This document shows, piece by piece, positions 43,674 through 52,937 of a DNA stretch of 64,000 bases. The notes under the pieces were generated by a model. It saw nothing but the letters and a program-made list of their open reading frames with translations, did not search any database and was not told the DNA's origin. The number at the start of each line of letters is the position of its first letter. Within the stretch, counting starts at the first letter, position 1. A program made the position numbers and the translations under genes. The stretch is from Skermanella mucosa (GTDB lineage Bacteria > Pseudomonadota > Alphaproteobacteria > Azospirillales > Azospirillaceae), in assembly GCF_016765655.2 (NCBI RefSeq), contig NZ_CP086106.1, positions 2,972,501 to 3,036,500 of the forward strand, in the 5' to 3' direction.

Positions 43674-44372
43674 ATGAAACCATCCCGGATCAGAAACGCC
43701 GCGCGATCGCTCGGGATCGTCATGTTGACGGCCCTGAGCGTCGGCGCCGCGGCCCGGCACTCCCCGGCGCTCGACCGGCAGGCCTCCGAAGGAACGGTTC
43801 CCACCGAGGTGATCGACGGCGATACCGTGCAGGCCGGTTCGGAAGTATACGAACTGGCGGGCATCGACGCGCCGGAACTGGGACAGCGGTGCCTGAACAG
43901 CGCTTCCCTGTACGCCTGCGGGCAGGAAGCCAGCTTCGCGCTCCGCAAGATGATCGGGATCACGGCGGTATCCTGCACGCGCCAGCCCGATGGCGACGGG
44001 GTGGAATGCGCGGGCAGCGCCGGCAACCTCGGCCTCCTGCTGGTGAAGCAGGGCTTCGCCGTGGCCCGTCCGGGGGCCGCGCCCGCCTATCTGGAAGCGC
44101 AGCGGGTCGCCAAGGACAGCAAGCTGGGGATCTGGCGGGGCGACTTCGTCCCATCGGTCCGCTGGCGGCAGGGCGACAGGCTGGAGGCGGAGCGACAGTC
44201 CCCGGCTCCTTGCCCCGTCAAGGCCGCCGTCGAGCAGTCGGGCCGCAAGGTCTACCTGGTGCCGACCGACAGCGTCTACGACAAGGTCACGCCCGATCAG
44301 GAAGCCGGGGGCCGCCTGTTCTGCAGCGACGAGGAAGCCCGTGCCGCCGGTTTCGAGCGGCCGGCCTCCTGA
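43674..44372 (+). CDS. SNase-like (thermonuclease-fold) exported protein
   Basis: The 232-residue protein has an N-terminal hydrophobic segment (LGIVMLTALSVGAAA) and an SNase-like OB fold: TEVIDGDTVQAG, YELAGIDAPELGQRC, LLVKQGFAVARP and LGIWRGDF. The usual catalytic Arg before LxGIDAPE is Glu here (YELAGIDAPE), so nuclease activity is doubtful, though the acidic metal ligands remain. The C-terminal 60 residues hold extra Cys (PCPVKA, LFCSDEE). Location is probably the periplasm. Confidence 0.75.
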   Translation: MKPSRIRNAARSLGIVMLTALSVGAAARHSPALDRQASEGTVPTEVIDGDTVQAGSEVYELAGIDAPELGQRCLNSASLYACGQEASFALRKMIGITAVSCTRQPDGDGVECAGSAGNLGLLLVKQGFAVARPGAAPAYLEAQRVAKDSKLGIWRGDFVPSVRWRQGDRLEAERQSPAPCPVKAAVEQSGRKVYLVPTDSVYDKVTPDQEAGGRLFCSDEEARAAGFERPAS

Positions 44373-44480
44373 CGCGGACGTCCGGATCTCCGGGAACTCG
44401 AACGCCTTTGAAATGGTTTGCCCCATGCTGGACGACGCCCCGGACGTCGGGGTGCGCGCATGTGGGAGCGGGAGTGGACA

Positions 44481-44876
44481 ATGCAGGAAAACCGGACGGT
44501 TGACATGCCCTTGAGCGGTCTTTTCGCCAACCTGAGGCAGGAGGCGACGCTGCTGGTCAAGCGGGAGATCGAGCTGGCCCGGGTCGAGGCCGGACAGAAG
44601 GTGGGGCAGATAAGCCGCGGCGCGGTGGCCCTGGCGGTCGGCGGCGCCGTGCTGTTCATCGGCATCCTGTTCCTGATGCTGGCGGGAACCTGGGGCCTGT
44701 CCGAGTATATCGAGCCCTGGATTTCGGCGCTGGTGGTCGGCGGCATCGTGCTGCTGGTCGGCGTCGTCATGCTGCTGAAGGGCATCAGCAACATGAAGAA
44801 GCTGAACCTGACGCCGGAGCGGACGCTGGAAACCCTCAAGGGCGACGCCAGCCTGGTCCGGGGCCGCACGCCATGA
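44481..44876 (+). CDS. holin-like superfamily III membrane protein (DUF1469 type)
   Basis: The 131-residue protein starts with an amphipathic helix typical of this family (LSGLFANLRQEATLLVKREI) and has two transmembrane helices (AVALAVGGAVLFIGILFLML and ALVVGGIVLLVGVVMLL). Such YqjE-like proteins sit with DUF3618 partners, as here, and are linked to envelope or osmotic stress rather than phage lysis. The stop overlaps the next gene by ATGA. The ATG at 44481 is chosen by the family start. Confidence 0.82.
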   Translation: MQENRTVDMPLSGLFANLRQEATLLVKREIELARVEAGQKVGQISRGAVALAVGGAVLFIGILFLMLAGTWGLSEYIEPWISALVVGGIVLLVGVVMLLKGISNMKKLNLTPERTLETLKGDASLVRGRTP

Positions 44877-45844
44877 CCGGCTACGGCCGCTCACCGGACG
44901 AGATCCAGCGCGAGATCGGCGAGACCCAGGCGAACCTTGCCCGGGCGATCTCGCAGCTGGAGCGCAAGTTCAAGCCGAGCGAGTGGCTGGAGGATGTCAC
45001 GGGAACGCTGCGTTCCCGCGGCGGTCACCGGCTGGCCGATGCGATCCGGGACAATCCGGTGCCTGCCGGACTGATCGCCCTCGGGATCGCCTGGCTGGCG
45101 GTCTCCGTCGCATCGACCACGCCCCAGCCCGACCGCTTCGCCGCCGATGGCAAGGGATGGCGCCGCCGGGCGGTCCTGTCGGCGCAATCGCTGATCGGCG
45201 ACGAGGTCCGCAACCTGGAGAACCAGGGGCTGGGCCGGATCGAGGACATCATGATCGACGTCCCGACCGGGCGCGTCGCCTACGCCGTGCTGTCGTTCGG
45301 CGGCATCATGGGGATGGGAGGCAAGCTCTTCGCCCTGCCCTGGCAGGCGCTGCGCGTCGACGAGCGGCGCCGGCAGGTCTGGATCGACATCGACAGGGCG
45401 CGCCTGCGCGAGGCTCCCGGCTTCGACAAGGACGACTGGCCGGACATGGCCGACCTGTCCTGGGGGCACCGTGTCCACGGCTTCTGGATGGGGCGCGACG
45501 GCGACGTGCTGCACAGGCGCGTCATGTCGGCCGGGAGCCTCGCCGGCGACACCGTGCGCAACCGGGCCGGCCAGGATCTGGGGACCATCGAGGCCACCAT
45601 GGTGGACCTGGCGGACGGCAGGGTCGTCTACACGGTCCTGGCGTTCGGCGGCACCCTGGGCTTCGGGGAGAAGCTGTTCGCCGTTCCCTGGCGCGTGCTC
45701 AGGCTCAACGAGCAGGAAAAACGCTTCATCCTGGACGCCGATCCGGAGCGGCTGAAGCAGATGCAGGGCTTCGACAAGGACAAGTGGCCCGACATGGCCG
45801 ATCCCGCCTGGAGCAGCCGCATAGAGATGCAGTTCGCCCGCTGA
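44873..45844 (+). CDS. DUF3618 protein with two PRC-barrel domains
   Basis: The 323-residue protein has an N-terminal DUF3618 helix (DEIQREIGETQANLARAISQ) and a membrane segment near residues 60-80 (VPAGLIALGIAWLAVSVAS), then two similar PRC-barrel domains at about 100-180 and 215-310, each with an LIGDEVRNLENQ- or LAGDTVRNRAGQ-like start and a GFDKDDWPDMAD or GFDKDKWPDMAD end. The duplication within the protein is clear. It is coupled to the holin-like gene by ATGA and is probably a membrane-linked envelope-stress protein. Confidence 0.85.
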   Translation: MTGYGRSPDEIQREIGETQANLARAISQLERKFKPSEWLEDVTGTLRSRGGHRLADAIRDNPVPAGLIALGIAWLAVSVASTTPQPDRFAADGKGWRRRAVLSAQSLIGDEVRNLENQGLGRIEDIMIDVPTGRVAYAVLSFGGIMGMGGKLFALPWQALRVDERRRQVWIDIDRARLREAPGFDKDDWPDMADLSWGHRVHGFWMGRDGDVLHRRVMSAGSLAGDTVRNRAGQDLGTIEATMVDLADGRVVYTVLAFGGTLGFGEKLFAVPWRVLRLNEQEKRFILDADPERLKQMQGFDKDKWPDMADPAWSSRIEMQFAR

Positions 45845-45858
45845 CGGCCCGCCGGCCC

Positions 45859-46668
45859 TCAGTGGCCGGGCAGGACGAGGATCTGGCGGTACGGGAGGGT
45901 CTGGCGGGACAGAGTCACCGTGGCGCTGTCCGACGTCCTGACCTCGTAAGTGCCGCCCATCCGCTGAAGGAAGCCCGCGAGCGTCGAGGCGTTGAAATAG
46001 TGCATCGGGACCACCAGCGCCGGCTGGATCTGGGCGATCACCTCGACCATGTAGTCCTGCGCCATGGTGTATGAACCGTCCACCGGCACCAGCAGCACGT
46101 CGATGACGCCCAGTTCCGCCAGGTGCATGTCGGTCAGGGTATGGTGCAGGTGGCCCAGGTGGGCGACGCACAGGCCGCCGGCCTCGAACACGAAGATCGA
46201 GTTGCCGCTCACCCGCGTGCCCCCGTAATCCCTCACGTTGGTCGGGACGTTCCGCACCCGCATGTCGCGCAGGGTCACGTCATGGACCGCCATGCCGTCC
46301 TCGTCGCCCCAGCCGCGCAGCACATGCCGGATTCCGGGGTCCGGCCGGTCGGTGTAGTGGGTCGAATGCGCGTTGTTCATCGTCACGATGTCGGGCAGCC
46401 GGTCCGGCCGCAGATAGCCGTTGTAGTCGGTCACCGCCGACACGTCCTCCGGGCTCTCGATCAGGAAACTGGAATGGCCGAGGAAGGTCAGCCGCAGCGA
46501 TCCCGCGGCCGGGGCCGCCGCCTGCCTGATCGCCGCGAGGTGGAGCAGCGTGCCGGGGCCGGACGCCACCGGCTGGCACATGGCCATGGCGGCCGACGGG
46601 CCGGCCAAGCCGGCGAGGAACGTGAGGATGCCCGCGATCAGGCGGCGGAACATGGCTTGGAACGGCAT
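45859..46668 (-). CDS. exported metallo-beta-lactamase-fold protein, modified metal motif
   Basis: The 269-residue protein has a signal peptide (RLIAGILTFLAGLAGPSAAMA) and the MBL start LTFLGHSSFLIESPED. The usual HxHxDH metal motif reads NAHSTH, so the first His and the Asp are replaced; later ligands appear as HLGHLHH, VDGSYTM and VPMHYFN. Either a subfamily with an altered centre or a non-hydrolytic protein. GAGGTC lies before the ATG at 46668. It is convergent with the DUF3618 gene. Confidence 0.8.
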   Translation of the reverse strand: MPFQAMFRRLIAGILTFLAGLAGPSAAMAMCQPVASGPGTLLHLAAIRQAAAPAAGSLRLTFLGHSSFLIESPEDVSAVTDYNGYLRPDRLPDIVTMNNAHSTHYTDRPDPGIRHVLRGWGDEDGMAVHDVTLRDMRVRNVPTNVRDYGGTRVSGNSIFVFEAGGLCVAHLGHLHHTLTDMHLAELGVIDVLLVPVDGSYTMAQDYMVEVIAQIQPALVVPMHYFNASTLAGFLQRMGGTYEVRTSDSATVTLSRQTLPYRQILVLPGH

Positions 46669-46857
46669 CGAAGCGACCTCCCCGATTGGTCCGGCCCCCT
46701 TGGGTCCGGGAAGCCCCATCAAGCTTGAAGCGGAAGCGCTCTCGATCAAGCCTCGCCGGGTGAACTACAGTGCCTCCTGTACTGTTTTCCAAGAAACAAT
46801 ATGAATCCCGGACACCGGGCCGGGACATCGGGCCAGGACATCGGAAAGGAGCGTGAG

Positions 46858-47337
46858 GTGAGGGGATCAGCGTCGATCAGGACCATGCTTGTGCTGGGTG
46901 CCGCCGCGGCGGCATTGGCATCCTGCGCAAACCCCAATGCGGACAAGGCCGCCGACGCGCGGCGGACACTCGTCGGCATGCCGAAGGAAACCTTGCTGTC
47001 CTGCGCCGGGGTGCCGCAACGCTCCGCCCAGGTCGACGGCACGGAGTTCATGACCTACACCAGCCGGGAATACAGCGGCGGCGGACCGAGCACCTCGTTC
47101 GGCGTTGCCGGCGGCAGCGGCGGCTCCGGCGTCGGTTTCGGCATCGGCATCCCCCTGTTCGGCGGGGGCGGCGGCTACTCCAGCAGTTGCGACGCGACCT
47201 TCACGGTACGCAACGGCGTGGTCGAGCAGCTCTCCTATACCGGCTCGGCCGGCGCTTCGGCCTCGCTGGGGCAGTGCTACCGGATCGTGGAGAACTGCCT
47301 GGAACTCGTGCCGGGAGGCACCCTGCCGCCGCGCTGA
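46858..47337 (+). CDS. small lipoprotein with Gly-rich middle
   Basis: The 159-residue product has a lipobox LASC (Cys near residue 24), a segment with VGMPKETLLSCAGVPQRS resembling SmpA/OmlA-type fold starts, a Gly/Ser-rich loop (about residues 80-108) and a Cys-containing C-terminus (GQCYRIVENCLEL). A GTG start at 46858 with AGGAG upstream is preferred; the longer ATG frame has no signal at its start. It is probably an outer-membrane lipoprotein of unknown function. Confidence 0.7.
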   Translation: MRGSASIRTMLVLGAAAAALASCANPNADKAADARRTLVGMPKETLLSCAGVPQRSAQVDGTEFMTYTSREYSGGGPSTSFGVAGGSGGSGVGFGIGIPLFGGGGGYSSSCDATFTVRNGVVEQLSYTGSAGASASLGQCYRIVENCLELVPGGTLPPR

Positions 47338-47352
47338 CGCCGGCAGCCCCCG

Positions 47353-48330
47353 TCAGCGGGCGGTATCCCGCAGGTTCGCGCTGAAGACGCGGATCGCGTC
47401 GGCCAGGTCGGGCACGGCCCGCTCGGTCGCGGCCGCGCCCTCCTCGATGGCGTCCGCCGCCCGGTCGAACTCCAGCAGCCCGACATGGCCGAGCCGGGGC
47501 GCGATCTGGACGTCGGGCGGATCGGACGCGAGGCGCGCCCGCCCGATCCGGTCGGTGATGATCCCCAGGGAGGACACCATCACGCCGAACAGGCTCGGCC
47601 CCTCGTAGTCGCGGCTGAAGACGCGCCGGGTCAGGGAGTCCAGCCGCGACGGCGGCGGCGTTTCCGGAGTGCTCTGCGTCTCTTCGAGCACCTGGAGCAG
47701 ATCGAATCCGGCGGCGGTCGCGATGCTGGCGCCGGGTTTGCGCGCCTTGCCCAGGATGTCGGCGTTGAGGTTGACCGCGATCACCATCTCGGCGCCCAGC
47801 GCCCGGCAGGCCGCCACGGGAACGGGGTCCACCAGGGCGCCGTCCACCAGCCAGCGCTGGTCGATGCAGATCGGCGGAAAGACGCCGGGAAGCGAAAAGG
47901 ACGCGCGCAGCGCCTCCGCCAGGCCGCCCGTCCTCAGCCACACCTCGTGGCCGGTCACCAGGTCGGTCGCGATGGCGGCGAAAGGGATCGGCAGATCCTC
48001 GATCTGCTGGCTGCCCATGTGCTTCTTCATCTCGGCCATCAGGCGGCCGCCGCCGATCAGGCCGCCGCTGCGCACCCGCAGGTCCAGATAGCTGACGATC
48101 TTCATGCGGCTGAGATTGCGCGCCCATTCCTCCAGCGTATCGAGGTGGCCGGCGAGGTAGGAACCGCCGACCAGGGCGCCGACGGAGGTTCCGGTGACGA
48201 TGTCCGGCTCGATGCCGAGGCGCTTCAGGCTGCGGATAACCCCGATATGGGCCCATCCGCGCGCGACGCCGGCGCCGAGCGCCAGGCCGATGCGGGGACG
48301 GGTGCGGATCAGGCTGGCTTCGTCGGGCAT
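47353..48330 (-). CDS. patatin-like phospholipase (RssA-like)
   Basis: The 325-residue protein has the patatin oxyanion motif RIGLALGAGVARGWAHIGVI, the nucleophile elbow GTSVG and the dyad Asp in VDGALVDPVPV. It is expected to be a cytoplasmic or membrane-associated lipid acyl hydrolase. A C-terminal extension of about 110 residues follows the domain (from about 210). AGGTG precedes the ATG at 48330. It diverges from the ABC exporter gene; a short inverted repeat lies in the gap. Confidence 0.88.
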   Translation of the reverse strand: MPDEASLIRTRPRIGLALGAGVARGWAHIGVIRSLKRLGIEPDIVTGTSVGALVGGSYLAGHLDTLEEWARNLSRMKIVSYLDLRVRSGGLIGGGRLMAEMKKHMGSQQIEDLPIPFAAIATDLVTGHEVWLRTGGLAEALRASFSLPGVFPPICIDQRWLVDGALVDPVPVAACRALGAEMVIAVNLNADILGKARKPGASIATAAGFDLLQVLEETQSTPETPPPSRLDSLTRRVFSRDYEGPSLFGVMVSSLGIITDRIGRARLASDPPDVQIAPRLGHVGLLEFDRAADAIEEGAAATERAVPDLADAIRVFSANLRDTAR

Positions 48331-48361
48331 GCGAGCACCTGGCTGATGCTTTGAAAAGACC

Positions 48362-48386
48362 ACCGTGTAACGAAAGGCTACACGGT
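48362..48386. promoter_or_regulatory. 8-bp inverted repeat in the patatin/ABC gap
   Basis: ACCGTGTA and TACACGGT form a perfect inverted repeat with a 9-nt spacer in the 275-bp divergent region, 32 bp upstream of the patatin start. It could be an operator; no regulator is adjacent. Confidence 0.3.
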
Positions 48387-48605
48387 CATAGTTAATGCTT
48401 GGTCAAAGGATATGGCCCCGGCCACCCTGCGGCTGTGGCGTCATTCACCCCGTCTGTCTTCCCGCATCCACCTCCGGCCGGCGGGGGACAGGCACCCATG
48501 GGACAAGTCACCGCTGGCTAAATGCCTTCGGATCGGTCAAGTTCCGATCGATCCCTGAACTCGCCGGCTTCGACGGGCGAGCATCCGCGTCCTGTTCCGC
48601 GCCTC

Positions 48606-50441
48606 ATGAAAACCAATCCGTCCTCATCCGTGACAAAAACCTTCGACCAGCCGACGACCCGCCACACGGCCACCTGGCCGCTGCTGAAGCGCCTGGTCCT
48701 GACCTACCTGAAGCCCTACCGCTGGATCCTGGCGCAGGCTCTGCTGTGGATGGCCGTGGCGGCTGCGACGACCGGCATGATGGCCAAGCTGATGGAACCG
48801 ATCATCGACGAGGTGTTCCAGAACCGCAATCAGGCCATGCTGCTTCCGGTCGCCGCCGGTGTGCTTATCGCCTTCGGGTTGCGGGGGATATCGACCTACT
48901 TCCACAGCGTCCAGATGAACAAAATCGGCCAGCGGATCGTGGCCGACGTCCAGGGCGACATGTATGCCCACCTGCTGCGCTCCGACCTGTCGTTCTTCCA
49001 CGGCACCTCGGCCGGGCAGCTCATCTCGCGCATGGTCAACGATGTCGGACTGATGCGGCTGGCCGTCGCGGAATGCCTGACCGGACTGGGCAAGAGCGTG
49101 CTGACCCTGGTGATCCTGGTCGGCGTGATGTTCCACCAGGACTGGGTGCTGGCGACCGGGGCCTTCGTGGTCTTCCCGGTGGCGGCCTATTTCGTGGCGC
49201 GGATCGGCAAGCGGCTGCGCAAGGTCTCGGCCAACACCCAGGCGGAGTTGGGCCACTTCTCGACCATCCTGAACCAGACGCTCCAGGGCGCGCGCCACGT
49301 CAAGGCGTACGGAATGGAGACGTACGAGCAGAAGCGGGTCGGCGGGATCATCGAGAACCTGTACGAGCTGGTCCACAAGGGCTTCAGGGTGTCGGCCATG
49401 TCGGGACCGGTTACGGAGATCCTCAGCGGCCTGGCGATCGTCACGGTGATCGTCTACGGCGGCTACCAGGTGATCAGCGGGGAGCGCACCCCCGGCGCCC
49501 TGTTCTCCTTCATCACCGCGTTCCTGCTGGCCTACGAGCCGATGAAGCGGATGGCGAAGCTGAACGGCCAGCTCCAAGGCGGCCTCGCCGCGGCCGACCG
49601 GGTCTTCGCCCTGCTCGACACGGCGCCCGCCATCGTGGACCGGGCCGGCGCCCGTACGCTCGACGTCGCCCGGCACGACGTCCGGTTCGACGACGTCCAT
49701 TTCTCCTACGGCGACGACAAGCAGGCGCTCCACGGGATCACCCTCGACGTGCCGGATGGCCAGACGGTGGCGCTGGTCGGCCCTTCCGGCGCCGGCAAGT
49801 CGACGCTGCTGAACCTGATCCCGCGCTTCTACGACGTCACCGGCGGCGCCGTCAGGATCGGCGGCGTCGATGTGCGCGACGTGACGCTGGAGAGCCTGCG
49901 GAGCCGCATCGCCCTGGTCAGCCAGGAGGTGGCGCTGTTCGACGACTCGATCCGGGCCAACATCGCCTATGGCAGGATCGGGGCTACGGAGGACGAGATC
50001 ATCGCCGCCGCCAAGGCGGCCGCCGCCCACGACTTCATCCTGGGCCTGCCCGACGGCTACGACACGCTGGTCGGCGAGTTCGGCGTCAAGCTGTCCGGCG
50101 GGCAGCGCCAGCGGATCTCGATCGCGCGCGCCATGCTCCGGAACGCCCCGATCCTGCTGCTCGACGAGGCGACCTCGGCCCTCGATACGGAATCGGAACG
50201 CGCCGTCCAGGGCGCCCTGAGGGCGCTTCAGCGGGGGCGGACGACGCTCGTGGTGGCGCACCGGCTGTCCACGATCGTCGATGCCGACCGGGTCTACGTG
50301 ATCGACGGGGGACGGGTCGCCGAGACCGGAACCCATGCCGAGCTCCTGCGGCGCGACGGGATCTATGCCCGACTGTGGGGCATGCAGAGCGGCAACGCCG
50401 CCGCCGCCTCGGAACCCATGATGCAAGCGAGGTCGGTCTGA
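48606..50441 (+). CDS. MsbA-like ABC exporter (fused membrane and ATPase)
   Basis: The roughly 611-residue half-transporter has a six-helix membrane domain (about residues 30-320) and an ATPase domain with Walker A VGPSGAGKST, signature LSGGQRQR, Walker B LLLDEATSALD and the switch His in VAHRLSTI. It acts as a homodimer. The MsbA/lipid A flippase branch is likely from the sequence style (KLMEPIIDEVFQNRN), but multidrug or other lipid export is possible. The Met at 48606 is chosen since the upstream in-frame 28 residues look non-conserved. Confidence 0.9.
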   Translation: MKTNPSSSVTKTFDQPTTRHTATWPLLKRLVLTYLKPYRWILAQALLWMAVAAATTGMMAKLMEPIIDEVFQNRNQAMLLPVAAGVLIAFGLRGISTYFHSVQMNKIGQRIVADVQGDMYAHLLRSDLSFFHGTSAGQLISRMVNDVGLMRLAVAECLTGLGKSVLTLVILVGVMFHQDWVLATGAFVVFPVAAYFVARIGKRLRKVSANTQAELGHFSTILNQTLQGARHVKAYGMETYEQKRVGGIIENLYELVHKGFRVSAMSGPVTEILSGLAIVTVIVYGGYQVISGERTPGALFSFITAFLLAYEPMKRMAKLNGQLQGGLAAADRVFALLDTAPAIVDRAGARTLDVARHDVRFDDVHFSYGDDKQALHGITLDVPDGQTVALVGPSGAGKSTLLNLIPRFYDVTGGAVRIGGVDVRDVTLESLRSRIALVSQEVALFDDSIRANIAYGRIGATEDEIIAAAKAAAAHDFILGLPDGYDTLVGEFGVKLSGGQRQRISIARAMLRNAPILLLDEATSALDTESERAVQGALRALQRGRTTLVVAHRLSTIVDADRVYVIDGGRVAETGTHAELLRRDGIYARLWGMQSGNAAAASEPMMQARSV

Positions 50442-50575
50442 CGGGCAGATTTTTTTAACGGAGGGGGGATTGCACCGGGTGGCCCATCCGTTAATCTAAG
50501 GATGATGCGTTGAGAGCAAGACCTCCCGCATATGCTTCCCCCGCCATATTCCGTTCTCCAACACGGTAGGTCGCC

Positions 50576-51418
50576 GTGCCAGATATTGTCATCTCCGAAC
50601 CCATGCACGAAGCCGCGGTCCATGACCTGGGCCGCAGTTTCGAAGTCCGATACGACCATGCACTGGCGCGCGACGGCGCCGCCCTCAGCGGGGCTGTGGC
50701 CGATGCCCGCGCGCTGATCGTGCGCGACCGCACGATCATCGACGCAGACCTGCTCGACGCCGCGCCTCGCCTGCGGGTGATCGGTTGCCTGGGCGCCTGC
50801 GCGGCGCAGGTCGACCTGGAGGCTTGCCGCGCCCGGGGCATCGAGATCCACGCCTACGAGGCGGGGGCCGAACAGACGCCGGTCGACCGCGTCGTCGCCG
50901 GACTGGTCCGCCTGCTCGGCCGTTCCGGCTGGACGCCCGGCGGCGGCGACCGGACGCTGGGCCTCGTCGGGTTCAACCCGGTCGCGCGGGAGGTCGCCGG
51001 CCGGGCTCGTGCCCTGGGTCTGACCGTCTGGGCCTACGACCCGCTGGTCGACAGCGAGAGCCCGCTGTGGGCCGACCTGGGCGTCCATCCCACCGGCCTG
51101 CTCAGCCTTCTGGAGAGCTGCGACGCGGTCAGCCTCCACCTCCGCCTGACCGACGAGACCCGCGAGTTGATCGACTGGGAAACCATCACCGAGATGCGCC
51201 CGGGCGCCGTCCTGATCAACGCGTCCCATCCGGGCCTCGTCGACAACGGCGCCGTCATCGGCGCGGTCCGGACCGGGCGACTGGCCGGCGCGCTGCTCGA
51301 CCTGGAAGAGGGCGATTCCGAACCCGAGCTGGACACCCGCAACGCGGCCGACGCACGGATCGGCGCCTTGATCGCCCACAAGGTTCGGACCACACTGGAG
51401 CGGCGCGAGGAGGCTTGA
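50576..51418 (+). CDS. degenerate D-2-hydroxyacid dehydrogenase-like protein
   Basis: The 280-residue protein follows the D-2-hydroxyacid dehydrogenase fold, but its catalytic residues are missing. The Rossmann GxGxxG reads GLVGFNPVA (129-137), so the second and third Gly are gone. The catalytic Arg motif NxARGGLVD reads NASHPGLVD (215-223), with Arg replaced by His. The acidic ExEP and the HxxG histidine near the C-terminus are not found (LEEGDSEPEL, then ADARIGALIA). It is an intact frame with a GTG start. It is followed after 40 bp by the M81 peptidase, so it is probably a cofactor-free paralogue kept for another role. Confidence 0.8.
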   Translation: MPDIVISEPMHEAAVHDLGRSFEVRYDHALARDGAALSGAVADARALIVRDRTIIDADLLDAAPRLRVIGCLGACAAQVDLEACRARGIEIHAYEAGAEQTPVDRVVAGLVRLLGRSGWTPGGGDRTLGLVGFNPVAREVAGRARALGLTVWAYDPLVDSESPLWADLGVHPTGLLSLLESCDAVSLHLRLTDETRELIDWETITEMRPGAVLINASHPGLVDNGAVIGAVRTGRLAGALLDLEEGDSEPELDTRNAADARIGALIAHKVRTTLERREEA

Positions 51419-51458
51419 GCGCCGCCGACGGGGTAATCATAAAACGGGAGGAAGGCCG

Positions 51459-52925
51459 ATGCGTGTCGTCATCGCGCTGCTGAAGCACGAAACGAACACC
51501 TTTTCTCCCGTGCCCACGCCGCTGGAGCGGTTCGGCAACGGCGGGCCGGCGTGGGGGGCGGACGCGTTCCGCGCCTACCGCGGGACCGCCACGCCGATGG
51601 GCGCCTTCATCGACCTGGCCGAGGCCGAGGGGGCCGACATCGTGACGCCGGTCGCGGCGGAGGCCTGGCCCAGCGGCCCGGTCAGCGACGACGCCTATGC
51701 AAGGTTGACCGACTCGATCCTGGAGGAAGTCGCCCGGGGCTGCGACTGCGTGCTGCTGGACCTGCACGGCGCCATGGTGACCCGCAGCTTCGAGGACGGC
51801 GAGGGCGAACTGCTGGCCCGCGTCCGCGCCGCCGCCCCCCATGTGCCGATCGGCGTCGCCCTCGACCTTCACGGCAACCTGTCGGAAAAGATCGTCTCCA
51901 ACGCGACCGCCATCGCCGGGTTCAAGACCTATCCCCACGTCGACATGTACGAGACCGGTGACCGCGTCGGCAGGATCACGCTGGGCGCCCTGAAGGGGAC
52001 CTGCCGGCCCGCCATGGCCTGGGGCAACCGGCCGATGCTGCCGCATGTGATGCGCATGGGCACCGATGAAGCCCCCATGCGCGACCTCATGCAGGAGGCG
52101 CGGCGGCTGGAGCGGAACGGCGCCCTGGCGGTCAGCGTGTTCGGCGGCTTTCCCCATGCCGACATCCGCGACGCCGGGATCAGCGTGGTCACCGTGACAG
52201 AAGGCGACCGGGCCGGCGCCGAAGCGATCCGCGACAGCCTCCTGGACGAAGCCTGGCGCCGCCGGGAGGAGTTCGTCTACCACGCCGAGCCGCTTGACAG
52301 GTCGGTGGGCCGCGCCCGCGACCTCGCCGACGGCCCGGTGCTCCTGCTCGACCACTCCGACAATTGCGGCTCCGGCGGCACCCAGGACGTGACCGCCGTG
52401 CTGGCGGAGATCATGCGGCAGGGCCTGAAGGACGTCGTCGCCTTCGCGATCCACGACCCGGCCTCGGTCGCCCGGCTGATCGAGGCCGGGGTCGGCGCCC
52501 GGGTCACGCTCGACATCGGCGGCAAGCTGCCGATGCCCGCCCTCGGGCTGGAAGGGCGCCCGCTCACCGTCGCCGGCACGGTCCGCGTCATTACCGACGG
52601 CGAGTACACGATCCGGGGGCCGATGTATACGGGAGTGCGCGTCGGCATGGGCCGTACCGTGGTGCTCGACACCGGGACGGTCGAGATCGTGCTGATCGAG
52701 CGCCACCACGAGCCCTGGGACCTGGGTTGCCTGCTCAGCCTCGGCATCGATCCCGCGGCGAAAAAATACATCATGCTGAAGTCGCGCATCCATTATCGTG
52801 CCGGCTTCCAGCCCATCGCCCGGCACATCGTGGAATGCGCCGGCGAGGGGGTGACAACCTCGGACTACGGCCGGCTCCATTTCGAGCGGGTCCGCCGTCC
52901 GGTCTTTCCACTCGACAAGATGTGA
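51459..52925 (+). CDS. M81 family metallopeptidase (MlrC-like)
   Basis: The 488-residue protein matches the M81/MlrC family: RVVIALLKHETNTFSP, VLLDLHGAMVTRS, VALDLHGNLSEKI and LLDHSDNCGSGGTQDVT, with Zn-binding candidates in the last three. The name enzyme opens linearised microcystin; most bacterial members have unknown peptide substrates. GGAGGAAGG precedes the ATG. It is second in an operon with a degenerate dehydrogenase and a glutamine amidotransferase; peptide or amide turnover is a reasonable shared theme. Confidence 0.9.
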   Translation: MRVVIALLKHETNTFSPVPTPLERFGNGGPAWGADAFRAYRGTATPMGAFIDLAEAEGADIVTPVAAEAWPSGPVSDDAYARLTDSILEEVARGCDCVLLDLHGAMVTRSFEDGEGELLARVRAAAPHVPIGVALDLHGNLSEKIVSNATAIAGFKTYPHVDMYETGDRVGRITLGALKGTCRPAMAWGNRPMLPHVMRMGTDEAPMRDLMQEARRLERNGALAVSVFGGFPHADIRDAGISVVTVTEGDRAGAEAIRDSLLDEAWRRREEFVYHAEPLDRSVGRARDLADGPVLLLDHSDNCGSGGTQDVTAVLAEIMRQGLKDVVAFAIHDPASVARLIEAGVGARVTLDIGGKLPMPALGLEGRPLTVAGTVRVITDGEYTIRGPMYTGVRVGMGRTVVLDTGTVEIVLIERHHEPWDLGCLLSLGIDPAAKKYIMLKSRIHYRAGFQPIARHIVECAGEGVTTSDYGRLHFERVRRPVFPLDKM

Positions 52926-52937
52926 AGCCCTGCCATC

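Noticed and set aside
44481-44876. Prophage remnant suggested by a holin-like domain
   Set aside because: No other phage genes occur nearby, and this YqjE-like type with DUF3618/PRC partners is a chromosomal envelope-stress group.
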